This document shows, piece after piece, positions 1-11,440 of a stretch of DNA of 30,099 nucleotides. Each line of letters starts with the position of its first letter. The stretch's first letter is position 1. A program made the position numbers and the translations under genes. This stretch comes from Anaerolineaceae bacterium UBA6133. Its GTDB lineage: Bacteria; Chloroflexota; Anaerolineae; Anaerolineales; Anaerolineaceae. The stretch lies in assembly GCA_002435825.1 (NCBI GenBank), contig DIVL01000022.1:1-30099 (forward strand). Reading direction: 5' to 3'. Under the pieces are notes generated by a model, which worked only from the letters and a program-made list of their open reading frames with translations, did no database searches and was not told the origin of the DNA.

Positions 1-263
1 GCAGCTCGGTGCATAAGCAGACCCGTATCAGCAAACAAGGACGGACAGAGTTGCGCAGATGTCTGTATATGCCAGCCGTGGTTGCTTCAGAGCACAACCC
101 GATCGTCAAGGAACTGAAAAGGCGCATGTTGGCCAGCGGACATGCAAACATGGAAGTGATTGTGGCAGCCATGAAGAAATTGCTGCACCTGGCATATGGA
201 GTGTTGAAGTCTGGTAAACCATTTGACCCAGAATATGGCAAGCAATTTTGCTTTAACTCTTGA
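1..263 (+). CDS. IS110-family transposase, C-terminal fragment (cut by window edge)
   Basis: The reading frame is open from the left edge and ends with TGA at 261-263. The visible part, with SSVHKQTRISKQG, LRRCLYMPAVVA and a conserved HNP, is the C-terminal half of the IS116/IS110/IS902 transposase domain, which follows the helix-hairpin-helix part and carries the serine recombinase-like residue in full-length members. The N-terminal RuvC-like DEDD domain would lie left of the window, so intactness cannot be judged. The GTG at 9 is internal, because the frame continues upstream. IS110 elements have no long terminal inverted repeats and none is seen after the stop. Recognition of the family is from memory of its sequence pattern. 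Confidence 0.85.
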   Translation, partial: SSVHKQTRISKQGRTELRRCLYMPAVVASEHNPIVKELKRRMLASGHANMEVIVAAMKKLLHLAYGVLKSGKPFDPEYGKQFCFNS

Positions 264-381
264 CAATCAAGACGGTATCTACGAACTGCGATACTTTTAT
301 CCAATTCCCAGATTGAACTGTCCTTTGAACAAGAAATGTGGGAATTAAACAAGGAAAGTAAACCCTCAGAGGTAATCTTTT

Positions 382-488
382 CGTAGGCCGGATTCCTCCT
401 TTGAATCCGGCTTTTTCTCTCTCCTCGTTAATGCCGGATTGAACTACGCAATCCGGCCTACGAAAAACAGAAGAATCCGGCCTACGAA
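382..488. repeat. REP-like palindromic repeat, module 1, copy A
   Basis: The arms CGTAGGCCGGATT (382-394) and AATCCGGCCTACG (450-462) are exact reverse complements of 13 nt. A nested pair, AATCCGGC (404-411) and GCCGGATT (433-440), lies between them, and a third AATCCGGCCTACGAA follows at 474-488. A relative of this module with the same GTAGGCCGG / AATCCGGCCTACGAAAA ends occurs at 17743-17850. The element is non-coding and may fold as a hairpin in DNA or RNA. No transposase of the REP-associated type is in the window. Confidence 0.8.
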
Positions 489-511
489 CTGCTATTAAAC
501 ACGATATCTTG

Positions 512-653
512 GTAGGGTGGGCTGGCGTCACAGAACCCACACCAATCGTAACCTTGAGAAAGCCTACCCACCAACAATTCTCGTATCCGATCGGTGGGTT
601 GGCTTTTAAACACATTCCGAATTCCCATACTCCTGAACGCCAATCCACCCTAC
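512..653. repeat. REP-like palindromic repeat, module 2, copy A
   Basis: The outer arms are GTAGGGTGGGCTGGC (512-526) and GCCAATCCACCCTAC (639-653), complementary except for two positions. Inside them AGCCTACCCACC (561-572) faces GGTGGGTTGGCT (593-604) with one mismatch. The motif GTAGGGTGGGYWGGCGTCAC and the closing GCCTACCCACC recur at 17878-17938, again just after module 1. The two modules therefore seem to travel as one composite element. No supported gene lies in 264-795; apart from these repeats and the secA promoter nothing else is seen there. Confidence 0.75.
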
Positions 654-710
654 AAAAGAGGAAACCATCCCTCTCATATCAAGGGTTTGTGAGCCTTCGA
701 GCAGGCGGTA

Positions 711-719
711 TGCTATAAT
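711..719 (+). promoter_or_regulatory. secA promoter (extended -10)
   Basis: TGCTATAAT is a perfect extended -10 (TG at 711-712, TATAAT at 714-719). No good -35 stands at the usual distance; TTGTGA at 687-692 is 21 bp away. The predicted leader to the secA ATG at 796 is about 70 nt. AGGGA at 784-788 is the likely ribosome binding site, 7 nt before the ATG. Confidence 0.6.
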
Positions 720-795
720 CTCCCATTGCAGGCTGCCAAAACAGGCGGTCTGGTTGTGTGAAATTTACTAAACAACGATTTACAGGGAATAACTT

Positions 796-3700
796 ATGTT
801 TAAAAAACTTGGGCAGGTCTTCAAGGGAGATCCGCATAAAAAGAAAATTGACCAACTGGTAACGATTGTAGACCAGATCAACGCGCTCGAAGCACAGCTT
901 GAGAAGCTGAGTGATGAGGCGCTTGGAGCCAGGACGGTTGAATTCCGTGCCCGCCTGGCTAACGGCGAGACGCTTGACGAACTCCTGGTGGAAACCTTCG
1001 CGACCGTCCGCGAAGCCGGTAAACGCGTCCTGGGGCAACGCCACTACGACGTTCAGCTGATCTGCGGCATCAACTTGCACCAGGGGGGCATCTCTGAATT
1101 GCGAACGGGTGAGGGCAAAACCCTTGCAGCCACGCTGCCGCTCTACCTCAACGCGTTGGAAGGCAAAGGCGCGCACCTGATCACGGTCAACGATTACCTG
1201 GCAAGGCGCGACGGTCGTTGGATGGGCGCGATATTTGGCATGTTGGGTTTGAGCGTGGGCGTGCTCCAGTCTGCGGGAAGCTCGGAAGGCAGCGATCGGG
1301 CTTTCATCTTTGATCCCAGCGAGAAATCCTTAGCCGAAGCCACTGATCTGCTCAGACCGGTGCCCCGCAAGCAAGCCTACCTGGCTGATATCACCTACGG
1401 AACCAACAGCGAGTTTGGTTTTGACTACCTGCGCGACAACATCACCATGCGCTGGGATCAGCGCGTTCAGCGCCCCCATCACTTTGCCATCATCGATGAG
1501 GTCGACAACATCCTGATCGATGAAGCGCGAACCCCATTGATCATTTCGGGTCCTTCGCATGAGGATTCTGAGAACTATATCCGCATGGCGCAGGTCGTCA
1601 GGGCACTTAACCCTGAAGATTATGAGGTTGCCGAAAAAGATCAAACCGTTAGCATGACTGAAGCTGGCATCGCCCATGTGGAAGAGATGCTCGGCGAGCC
1701 GCTTTCGGATCCTGAGCGACCGGAAGATATCAATCCCGAACAAGCCCGCTTGATGGGCTTCCTGGAGCAATCCCTGAGAGCCAGATTCTTGTTCCGCCGT
1801 GACAAGGAATACATCGTCCAGAACGGGGAAGTCATCATCGTGGATGAGTTCACCGGTCGCATGATGCCCGGAAGGCGCTGGTCAGACGGACTGCACCAGG
1901 CGGTGGAAGCCAAGGAAGGCGTGAAGGTGCAGGCGGAAAACATCACGCATGCCACCATCACCATCCAAAACTACTTCCGCATGTACAAAAAACTGGCAGG
2001 CATGACGGGTACTGCCCTCACCGAGAAGGAAGAGTTCTTCCGGATCTACGGACTGGACGTGCTTTCCATCCCGACGAACCTCGAGTACCAGGCCATGCGC
2101 CCGGATTCAGGTCTGAACGATGAGGAAGCCAAGGACGAAGAGGGCTACAAGTACACCTATTACTATGCCGAGTCCGATCCTCTTAAAAACCCACTGTTTT
2201 ATAAGCGCAAGGACTATCCGGACGTAATTTATCGCACTACGGAAGGTAAAGTGCGTGCGATTGTAATGGAGATCATCCGCTACCACGTGATCGGACGCCC
2301 GCAGTTGGTGGGCACGACCTCGGTGGAGAACTCTGAGCGTCTGTCTGAACGACTGAGCTCAGATATGGTGCGGCGCCTGCTGCAGGTGAAACTGATCCGC
2401 CAGGCTTGGTTCAAAACCAAGGGGCTCAACGAAGCTGATTTTGTGGACCAACCTGAGCTGAAGGTGCTAAGCGAACCCCTGGACAAACTGCGCATGCCGG
2501 AATTGCGCCGGCTTGGCACGCAGAACGGCATGACCACGCTCGACCTGGCTGACGAGACGAACAAGGCAAATTTGCTGGCTCTGTTAAAGCTGGAGGAAAG
2601 CGATTGGGAGCGTCTGAAAGCCTTATTTGACAGCGGCGTCCCGCACCAGGTTTTGAACGCGCGCAAGCACACAGAAGAGTCTCTGATTATCGCCGGGGCG
2701 GGTGCCTTTGGTGCGGTGACGATTGCCACCAACATGGCTGGTCGCGGTGTGGACATCAAGCTGGGCGGTGAACTGTCCGAAAGCCTGCTCTCGCGCGTGA
2801 ACCAGGTGCTGGTGGAAAAAACTCAGACAGACCCCTACAACATGACCATGCTCGAGCGACTGCAGGCGGTGAAAGCCTTGAATGCAGAGCTGGACGAGAG
2901 CCAGCAAGAAGCAGTGGACGGCTTCCTGGTGTACATGGATAACATGGCGAAGGTACGTGAACTGGGCGGCTTGCATGTGATCGGCTCAGAACGGCATGAG
3001 GCGCGCCGCATCGATAACCAGCTGCGCGGTCGTGCTGGTCGGCAGGGCGACCCTGGCTCATCGCGCTTCTACCTGGCGCTGGACGATGAGCTGATGCGCA
3101 TGTTTGGCGGGCAGCAGATGGAAGGCTTACTAACGCGCTTCAAGATCGATGAGAACATGCCAATCGAAATTCCACTGGTGAACCGGCTGGTTGAGCAGTC
3201 TCAGACGCGCGTGGAAGGCGCAAACTTTGATGTGCGCAAGCATCTGCTGGAATACGATGATGTGCTGAACGCGCAGAGAAACCGCATTTACAGCCAGCGG
3301 GATAAGATCTTTACCAAGGACGATCTGCACGAAGATGTAAACGAAATGCTGATCAACGAGCTTGGAAGGAGAATCCGCACTGGTCTCGAGGACAAGGAAG
3401 GTCCCTGGAAGTTGCTGGGCTTCCTGGAGGACGTCCAACCGACGATCCAGACCGAGTTTGGCAGCTATCCGAGCTACTCCCTCAAGATGGTGCTGGATAA
3501 CCTGGGCACTCCCGCAGATGAGACAGATTTGGTCGAAAAACTGACGGCACTGGCAAAAGATGCTGTGCTGAGCGAGAACGAGCACATCCGCGAGGGGGCG
3601 GCTTTGCTCTTCGAACGAAGCGAACAAAGCATGAAAACCCAACTGGCAGAACGCAATGAGATACTGGATGCCTACCTGGAGAGCTTTGACCCAGACGAGC

Positions 3701-4809
3701 AGCATGATCTGGCGGCAGAGATTGGCGCGATCGTGCAAACTCCGGTGAAGATGGCGCCCGCGCAGCAGCGCAGCCTGATGGAAGACCCACTGAGCATGAA
3801 GGCACCGCTCAAGGAAGCCTTGCGCACCAGTGTGACACTGACAACCATCCGGCGCATTCTACTAACGCTGGAAAAACGCTTTGGGGACAACTGGTCGATG
3901 AAACCCATCGACCTGGCGCAGCTGCCATGGGCAGAAGTTCGGCAAACTATCAATAGCCAGATTGCTGAGGCGCTTGAACGCCGGGTGGAAAGGCTGTTTG
4001 GAGCTGAAGGGGAAGTTCGGCGCGACCTGGAAGCCAATCCGGAACTACTGCATGCCGCAGTAAGCGATGAAAACGCGCGCGCCCAACTGGTGCGGGTGAG
4101 CACCGAGGGCAAAAGGATCGCTTTTGATAACCGCTCGCACCGCAAAACTTTCCAAACCCACCAGAGGTTGAACTACATCTTCTCGATGTCAGGGCAACTG
4201 CTAAAACAGCCTGCTGAGAAAATCACTGAAGACATATTGGTGCATCTACAGGGAGCAGAAAAGAAACTTGCCGAAATATTCGGGGAGTTCGAGCTGGGGC
4301 ACCTGGCAAATAACAACTTTAAACTGGTCGATCTGCCAAAAGCGACCAGGGACGGATTGAGCGCCAAGCTGGGTGAAGAAGAGTTCGGAGCGATATCCGG
4401 CTTAGCCATTGAGGATCTCCCGGAGACTCTGCATGATGACATCCGCGAGATTTTGGGCGACAAAGCCCAGAATCGCATCTACCGCGATCTGCTGCTTGGC
4501 ACAATCTCAGAAACCTGGGTGGAATACCTGACGCGCATGGAAGCCTTGCGGGTTTCGATCAGCATGGAATCTTACGCCCAGCGCGACCCGCTGGTTCGTT
4601 ATAAGAGCCAGGCGAGCACGCTCTTTACGGAGATGCTTTCTGAAGTACGTCAGACGGTGATCAGCCGCATGTTCCGCTACCGTCCGACCAAGGCTGCCGA
4701 AGCGCCAAACGCGCTTGTGACCCCAGCTCCGGTAAAAGCAGCGGGTGGGGCGGAGCCCAAGCCCATTGCTGAAAAAACTTCAAAAAAGAAACGGCGAAAA
4801 CGCCACTAA
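796..4809 (+). CDS. secA: Protein translocase ATPase SecA, unusually long (1337 aa)
   Basis: SecA is the ATP-driven motor that pushes unfolded preproteins through SecYEG. Walker A is GEGKT at residues 105-109, the DEAD-type box is DEVD at 234-237, and the signatures DEARTP (242-247), MTGTA (403-407), ATNMAGRGVDIKLGG (644-658) and QLRGRAGRQGDPGSSRFYL (742-760) are all present, so both nucleotide-binding folds look functional. Typical SecA has about 800-950 residues. The excess lies in two places: about 90 residues (521-610) inserted in NBD2 between ENSERLSERL and VPHQVLNARKH, and about 280 extra residues in the helical scaffold/wing region between DLHE (843) and the conserved AQRDPLVRYK (1261-1270). 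The C-terminus is basic (KKKRRKRH) and lacks the Cys-rich zinc-binding tail. There is no frame break. surE follows 10 nt downstream. Confidence 0.97.
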   Translation: MFKKLGQVFKGDPHKKKIDQLVTIVDQINALEAQLEKLSDEALGARTVEFRARLANGETLDELLVETFATVREAGKRVLGQRHYDVQLICGINLHQGGISELRTGEGKTLAATLPLYLNALEGKGAHLITVNDYLARRDGRWMGAIFGMLGLSVGVLQSAGSSEGSDRAFIFDPSEKSLAEATDLLRPVPRKQAYLADITYGTNSEFGFDYLRDNITMRWDQRVQRPHHFAIIDEVDNILIDEARTPLIISGPSHEDSENYIRMAQVVRALNPEDYEVAEKDQTVSMTEAGIAHVEEMLGEPLSDPERPEDINPEQARLMGFLEQSLRARFLFRRDKEYIVQNGEVIIVDEFTGRMMPGRRWSDGLHQAVEAKEGVKVQAENITHATITIQNYFRMYKKLAGMTGTALTEKEEFFRIYGLDVLSIPTNLEYQAMRPDSGLNDEEAKDEEGYKYTYYYAESDPLKNPLFYKRKDYPDVIYRTTEGKVRAIVMEIIRYHVIGRPQLVGTTSVENSERLSERLSSDMVRRLLQVKLIRQAWFKTKGLNEADFVDQPELKVLSEPLDKLRMPELRRLGTQNGMTTLDLADETNKANLLALLKLEESDWERLKALFDSGVPHQVLNARKHTEESLIIAGAGAFGAVTIATNMAGRGVDIKLGGELSESLLSRVNQVLVEKTQTDPYNMTMLERLQAVKALNAELDESQQEAVDGFLVYMDNMAKVRELGGLHVIGSERHEARRIDNQLRGRAGRQGDPGSSRFYLALDDELMRMFGGQQMEGLLTRFKIDENMPIEIPLVNRLVEQSQTRVEGANFDVRKHLLEYDDVLNAQRNRIYSQRDKIFTKDDLHEDVNEMLINELGRRIRTGLEDKEGPWKLLGFLEDVQPTIQTEFGSYPSYSLKMVLDNLGTPADETDLVEKLTALAKDAVLSENEHIREGAALLFERSEQSMKTQLAERNEILDAYLESFDPDEQHDLAAEIGAIVQTPVKMAPAQQRSLMEDPLSMKAPLKEALRTSVTLTTIRRILLTLEKRFGDNWSMKPIDLAQLPWAEVRQTINSQIAEALERRVERLFGAEGEVRRDLEANPELLHAAVSDENARAQLVRVSTEGKRIAFDNRSHRKTFQTHQRLNYIFSMSGQLLKQPAEKITEDILVHLQGAEKKLAEIFGEFELGHLANNNFKLVDLPKATRDGLSAKLGEEEFGAISGLAIEDLPETLHDDIREILGDKAQNRIYRDLLLGTISETWVEYLTRMEALRVSISMESYAQRDPLVRYKSQASTLFTEMLSEVRQTVISRMFRYRPTKAAEAPNALVTPAPVKAAGGAEPKPIAEKTSKKKRRKRH

Positions 4810-4819
4810 GAGGTAAGAT

Positions 4820-5599
4820 ATGACCCATTTTTTGGTGACAAATGATGATGGCGTGTTTGCGCCCGGTCTGCTGGCGTTGGTTCAAGCGATCCGACGGATC
4901 CCGGGAAATGAAGTGAGTGTTTTAGCCCCGGATCATAATTGGTCAGCGTGTGGGCACGTCAAGACCCTGACCCGTCCGTTGAGGGTGCGCGAGGTCAAGC
5001 TGGCTGATGGCAGCCTGGCTCTTTCTTGTGACGGCGCGCCTTCGGACTGCGTGGCAATTGCCATTATGGGCGCGATTGAAAAACCGATTGACTTGGTCGT
5101 TTCGGGTATCAATCCGAATGCCAACGTGGGTTTGGATGTGACTTACTCCGGGACGGTGACAGCGGCAATGGAGGCTTCGATCAACGGCAAGCGCGGCATT
5201 GCTGTTTCGCTGGACGCGCCGGAGCATCATGATGGGGAGCTCAATTTTGCGCCTGCTGCCAAAGCGGCGGTGGATGTGATCTTGGGATTGATGGCTGATA
5301 AGATGGAAAACGGCAGGCAGCCGATCTGGAATATCAACCTGCCTTACCGGGAAGAGGGAAAGTTTGAGGGCGTGCTCTACACCCGGCAGGGGGTCAGGCT
5401 ATATCGGGATGTGCTCGAGAAACGCCTCGACCCGCAAGGTAAACCTTACTATTGGATTGGCGGAGAAGCGCCCACGGGTCTGATGGATGAGGGCACGGAC
5501 TTCTGGGCAATCAAGCGAGGCTACATTTCCGTCACGCCTCTGCAAATGGACATGACCAACAAGGCTTTGCTGGAAATATTGAACCATCCGTTGGGATAA
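4820..5599 (+). CDS. surE: 5'/3'-nucleotidase SurE
   Basis: SurE is a cytoplasmic metal-dependent phosphatase acting on nucleoside monophosphates, associated with nucleotide salvage and stress survival. The 259-residue length fits the family. The N-terminus has the metal-binding NDDG motif (residues 8-11) in LVTNDDGVFAPG, followed by the conserved GAPSDCV and VSGINPNANVG...YSGTVTAAMEA segments that form the active site. The start ATG is set by GAGGT at 4810-4814, directly after the secA stop, so the two genes are probably co-transcribed. This linkage does not imply a shared function. The following 69 bases to the kinase gene hold no clear terminator. Confidence 0.95.
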   Translation: MTHFLVTNDDGVFAPGLLALVQAIRRIPGNEVSVLAPDHNWSACGHVKTLTRPLRVREVKLADGSLALSCDGAPSDCVAIAIMGAIEKPIDLVVSGINPNANVGLDVTYSGTVTAAMEASINGKRGIAVSLDAPEHHDGELNFAPAAKAAVDVILGLMADKMENGRQPIWNINLPYREEGKFEGVLYTRQGVRLYRDVLEKRLDPQGKPYYWIGGEAPTGLMDEGTDFWAIKRGYISVTPLQMDMTNKALLEILNHPLG

Positions 5600-5656
5600 T
5601 GTTTCTTATAGCCGGGCAGGAACACTACCCGATCCGCAGTTACGGCTGAGCTGGGA

Positions 5657-5662
5657 TACAAT
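5657..5662 (+). promoter_or_regulatory. Possible -10 for a leaderless kinase mRNA
   Basis: TACAAT at 5657-5662 ends six bases before the ATG at 5669, which would place transcription start at or next to the start codon. No Shine-Dalgarno sequence precedes that ATG. No convincing -35 is seen, so read-through from surE remains possible. Confidence 0.4.
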
Positions 5663-5668
5663 TAACTT

Positions 5669-7231
5669 ATGCTACCTGATCATCGTGTACGCCAGAGAGA
5701 GTATCTGCTCGAGATCTCACGGGCTCTAACCGAGGAACTGAACCTCAACACCCTCCTGAGCCGCATCCTGCACATCGCGATTGAGATGCTGGGTGGGCAT
5801 GCCGGTTTTATCGCCCTGGTAGGGGATGCGGGCGATTGGCACATTGCGATCAACCAGGGCATCCCGCCAGCGCTTTTGAGTTACCTCGAGACCTGGCTGG
5901 AAAGCCTAAGCGAGAGCGCAGAAGGCGCAGAAGGGCGCATTCCAGAGATCAATCGCATGTTGAGTGATATCAGCATGGGCATGATCACGGGCGTAGGCAT
6001 TGCCATGACGGTTCAACACAGCACAATCGGACAAATTTTTGTTTTCCGCAACTACCGCGCCACTTTCTCGGCGAACGATTACTCCATCCTGAACAGCTTT
6101 GCCAACCAAGCTGCTATCGCTGTGCGCAACGCCCGGCTTTACACCCAGGTGACCCGCCAGAACCTGCGCATGGCGGGACTGCTCAGTTCAGTCGCCGATG
6201 GCATCCTCATCCTGAATCCAGACCTGACGGTCCTGCAAGTCAATCATGCATTTGAACGGCTGGCGAACGCGCCGGCAGAAGAACTGACCAATAAATCCTT
6301 CGACCAGGTTGTGCGCTGGGCAAGACCACCAAAGGGGATTGAGTTGAATGAGGCGGTGAAGTCTCAGTGGAAGTGGGGCGCCACAAAAGACCTCTTCCTC
6401 GAAGGGGACATGCTGCGCTACAGCCCGCTGGACCCGATCCCGGTGGAGATCACATACGCTCCGCTGTTTTCGGATGAGGGGGAGCTGCTGAACATTATCG
6501 CTTCGGTGCGCGACATTACCCGTTTCAGGGAGGCGGAGGAGCTCAAGACCAATTTCATTTCCGTCATCAGCCACGAACTCAAAACCCCGATTGCCCTGAT
6601 CAAGGGCTACGCCAACACGCTCAGACGCGATGACGTGGAATGGGATAAGGCGATGGTGACCGAAAGCCTGCGGGTGATCGAAGAAGAAGCCGATCATTTG
6701 ACTGCCATGGTTGAGGACTTGCTGGACGCAACCAAGCTGCAATCGGGCGGGATCACCCTAAACAAAACGGAAGTGGATCTGGCTGCGCTAATCAGCGATT
6801 TGAGCAAAAAGTTTGCCCTGCAAAGCGACAAGCACCAGATTTTTATGAATCTGTCGAATGATTTTCCTGTTATCAATGCTGACGAGACGCGGCTCAGCCA
6901 GTTGATTTCCAACTTGCTCACAAATGCGATAAAGTACTCTGAGGGCGGCATGATCAAAATTGATGGGGAAAAGATAGAAGAGAATGTCCAGATTTGCGTG
7001 ACAGATGAGGGTAAGGGGTTCGATCCGATGGATGTTCCGCACGTGTTCGATCGCTTCTACCGTTCCGGTAGGATGGCAAAAACGACCAAAGGCACCGGTT
7101 TGGGGCTGTATCTGTGCCAGTCGATCGTTAAGGCGCATGGGGGAAGAATTTGGGTGGATGAAACCTATCACCAGGGGGCAAGGATCTGTTTTACCCTGCC
7201 TATCAAGACCCAAAGCCAGCTCGTTTTATGA
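5669..7231 (+). CDS. Soluble GAF-PAS sensor histidine kinase (orphan)
   Basis: This 520-residue protein has no membrane segment and so senses a cytoplasmic signal. Order of domains: GAF about residues 15-155, PAS about 165-285, HisKA dimerisation domain about 290-360 with phosphoacceptor His302 in SHELKTPIALIKGY, and a HATPase domain about 400-515. The ATPase has an N-box (ISNLLTNAIKYS, Asn415/Asn419), G1 (DEGKGF, 446-451) and G2 (GTGLGL, 475-480), so it looks active. No response regulator gene lies nearby; its partner must be elsewhere. The gene ends in an ATGA overlap with birA, indicating translational coupling. The ligand cannot be deduced. The start is the first ATG after a possible -10 and has no ribosome binding site. 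Confidence 0.93.
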   Translation: MLPDHRVRQREYLLEISRALTEELNLNTLLSRILHIAIEMLGGHAGFIALVGDAGDWHIAINQGIPPALLSYLETWLESLSESAEGAEGRIPEINRMLSDISMGMITGVGIAMTVQHSTIGQIFVFRNYRATFSANDYSILNSFANQAAIAVRNARLYTQVTRQNLRMAGLLSSVADGILILNPDLTVLQVNHAFERLANAPAEELTNKSFDQVVRWARPPKGIELNEAVKSQWKWGATKDLFLEGDMLRYSPLDPIPVEITYAPLFSDEGELLNIIASVRDITRFREAEELKTNFISVISHELKTPIALIKGYANTLRRDDVEWDKAMVTESLRVIEEEADHLTAMVEDLLDATKLQSGGITLNKTEVDLAALISDLSKKFALQSDKHQIFMNLSNDFPVINADETRLSQLISNLLTNAIKYSEGGMIKIDGEKIEENVQICVTDEGKGFDPMDVPHVFDRFYRSGRMAKTTKGTGLGLYLCQSIVKAHGGRIWVDETYHQGARICFTLPIKTQSQLVL

Positions 7232-7961
7232 AGTTTCAGCTTAATCGCCTTGAAACGGTAGACTCCACCAATGATGTTGCCCTGGAAGCAGCCAGGTCCG
7301 GCGCTGACGATGGCCTGGTGGTGTGGGCGCAGCGGCAGGTTAGGGGACGCGGGCAGCGGGATCACACCTGGCAAAGCCAAGCGAAAAGCTCATTGACCTT
7401 CTCGGTATTGTTCAGACCAAACCAGGAAGAACAGACTGTGTTGGGGCGATTTACCGCGCTTGGAGCCCTGGCGGCGGCGTGGACTGTGAAGGAAAAGACA
7501 GGTGTTGAAGCACAGGTGAAGTGGCCAAATGACGTCTTGCTGAATGGGAAAAAGATCTGCGGCGTGTTGGCAGAAACTGACCTGCAGGCAGGCAAAGCCA
7601 GCGCGGTAGTGGTAGGGGTGGGGGTAAACTTGCTGCCCGGAGCCTTCGAGGCAAATGAGGCAATGAATTATCCCGCCAGCGATGTTTTCAGTGAAACCGG
7701 CTTTAGTTTGGATGCTGAAACCTGGCTGTGGACGGTCCTGGAAGGGATGCAATCATTGCGGCAATTGTTGCCTGGTGATGCATTCATCCGGGAATGGAAT
7801 GAGCGCCTGGCATTCAAAGGGGAGATAAGAAGCATCAGGAATCATAAAGGCGAAACGGGGTTGTTTCGCCTTCTAAGTGTCTTATCTGATGGCTCACTTT
7901 TGGTGGAGAGAGCCAGCGGTCAACAATTCAGTTTTCAGTCTGCTGAAATATTGCCCTCTTC

Positions 7962-7980
<19 letters not shown>
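7228..7980 (+). CDS. birA: Biotin--[acetyl-CoA-carboxylase] ligase
   Basis: The enzyme makes biotinyl-5'-AMP and transfers biotin to the biotin carboxyl carrier protein of acetyl-CoA carboxylase and related carboxylases. At 250 residues it is a monofunctional, class I type ligase: the N-terminal helix-turn-helix repressor domain of E. coli BirA is absent. Visible signatures are TVDSTNDVA near the N-terminus, the biotinyl-AMP binding loop VRGRGQRDHTWQS (residues 38-50), the conserved KWPNDVLLNGKKICGVLAE with its catalytic lysine, and GVGVNLL. The C-terminal SH3-like domain is present. ATGA overlap (7228-7231) couples it to the kinase. Its last 19 bases overlap the end of gyrA on the other strand. 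Confidence 0.93.
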
Positions 7981-10607
<2,627 letters not shown>

Positions 10608-10654
10608 TTTTTTCTTTCGATACCGCCGAGTTAATGGATTAGCATAACCTTTTC

Positions 10655-10660
10655 ATTATA
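10655..10660 (-). promoter_or_regulatory. gyrA -10 element
   Basis: On the minus strand this reads TATAAT, a consensus -10, about 48 nt before the gyrA start. The -35 region is T-rich without a recognisable TTGACA. The rest of the 222-bp gap up to the FHA gene holds a terminator and A/T-rich sequence. Confidence 0.55.
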
Positions 10661-10779
10661 CCTCATTAATCAGTTAAAAAGCGGTAGAGCGCAAAAAAGC
10701 GCCAATTTTCAAGAATTGGTCAACTGAAGGATGAAACCCTGAAAGTGATGTAATCGATTAAAAAAGGCGAATTTTTAAA

Positions 10780-10810
10780 ATAATGCCCGGGCATTTATTG
10801 AAACCCGGGC
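10780..10810 (-). terminator. Terminator of the FHA gene
   Basis: GCCCGGG (10785-10791) and CCCGGGC (10804-10810) form a 7-bp GC stem with a 12-nt loop. Reading on the minus strand the stem is followed by ATTATTTTAAAAATT, a loose T-rich tail. It lies 20 nt after the FHA stop. Confidence 0.6.
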
Positions 10811-10829
10811 GATTGGCAATAACAGTGAA

Positions 10830-11423
10830 TTAATTGACTGGACAACCAGGTATTCGGTTGGCAGAGAAGAAGCACCACCAGCTGGTTGGCATGAATATCA
10901 CGATGACCATGATGATGATAATCGCGATAAGGAGCAAGATGAAAAAGTTGGAGTACCAGGGGGTGACCGGTTTTTGCTCAGGCGTGAGCTCAGGCGCAAG
11001 CGGCTGCTGGGGAACCGGTTTCTGAGCCGGTTGGTACACAACCTGGGGAGCCGCAGGGGCAGGCTCGTCAATGGATTCTGCAGCGGGATAGGCGCTGTAG
11101 GTTGGCGTCTTCGCCTGGTCCGGCCATTCGAAGCTCATCACGGTCGCCTCTGCCAGGGTAATGAGATCGCCATTGGTGAGGCGTTGGGGTGAGCTGATGC
11201 GGACACCGTTAAGGAAGGTACCGTTGGTGGAACCGAGGTCCTCAATATACACACCATCGGCGCGGGTAACAAAGCGGGCATGACGGCGGGAAATTTCCTG
11301 GTCTGGTATCGGGATGTCAGTAGCAAGGTCACGACCAAGGGTAACTTCAGTTTTTTCGAGATAAAAGCTCGATCCGGGGATAGGCCCCGAGCGCATGACG
11401 ATGAGGGGTTTTTGTTCTGGCAT
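10830..11423 (-). CDS. FHA-domain protein with C-terminal membrane anchor
   Basis: FHA domains bind phosphothreonine peptides, usually in Ser/Thr kinase signalling. The domain spans about residues 22-100 and has the expected GRDLATDIPIPDQEISRRHA (Gly-Arg, Ser-Arg-Arg-His) and DLGSTNGTFLNG signatures, so phosphopeptide binding looks intact. It is followed by an Ala/Pro/Gln-rich linker (about 105-155) and one hydrophobic segment (about 160-182, FFILLLIAIIIIMVIVIFM), leaving about 15 residues outside. This is a tail-anchored layout with the FHA domain in the cytoplasm. AGGAG precedes the ATG. No kinase or phosphatase gene is adjacent, so its partner is unknown. Confidence 0.87.
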   Translation of the reverse strand: MPEQKPLIVMRSGPIPGSSFYLEKTEVTLGRDLATDIPIPDQEISRRHARFVTRADGVYIEDLGSTNGTFLNGVRISSPQRLTNGDLITLAEATVMSFEWPDQAKTPTYSAYPAAESIDEPAPAAPQVVYQPAQKPVPQQPLAPELTPEQKPVTPWYSNFFILLLIAIIIIMVIVIFMPTSWWCFFSANRIPGCPVN

Positions 11424-11440
11424 GGTCGCTCCTAATTTTA

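Noticed and set aside
253..648. Minus-strand open frame upstream of secA
   Set aside because: It runs through the palindromic repeats and has no ribosome binding site or family pattern.
382..653. CRISPR array as explanation of the repeats
   Set aside because: The units are palindromes of unequal length without regular spacers, and no cas gene is present.
3130..3738. Minus-strand open frame of 202 codons inside secA
   Set aside because: Antisense to a continuous SecA frame; no homology pattern seen.
5601..5640. Hairpin CGGGCAG / CTACCCG after surE as terminator
   Set aside because: The stem has an internal mismatch and no T-tract follows.
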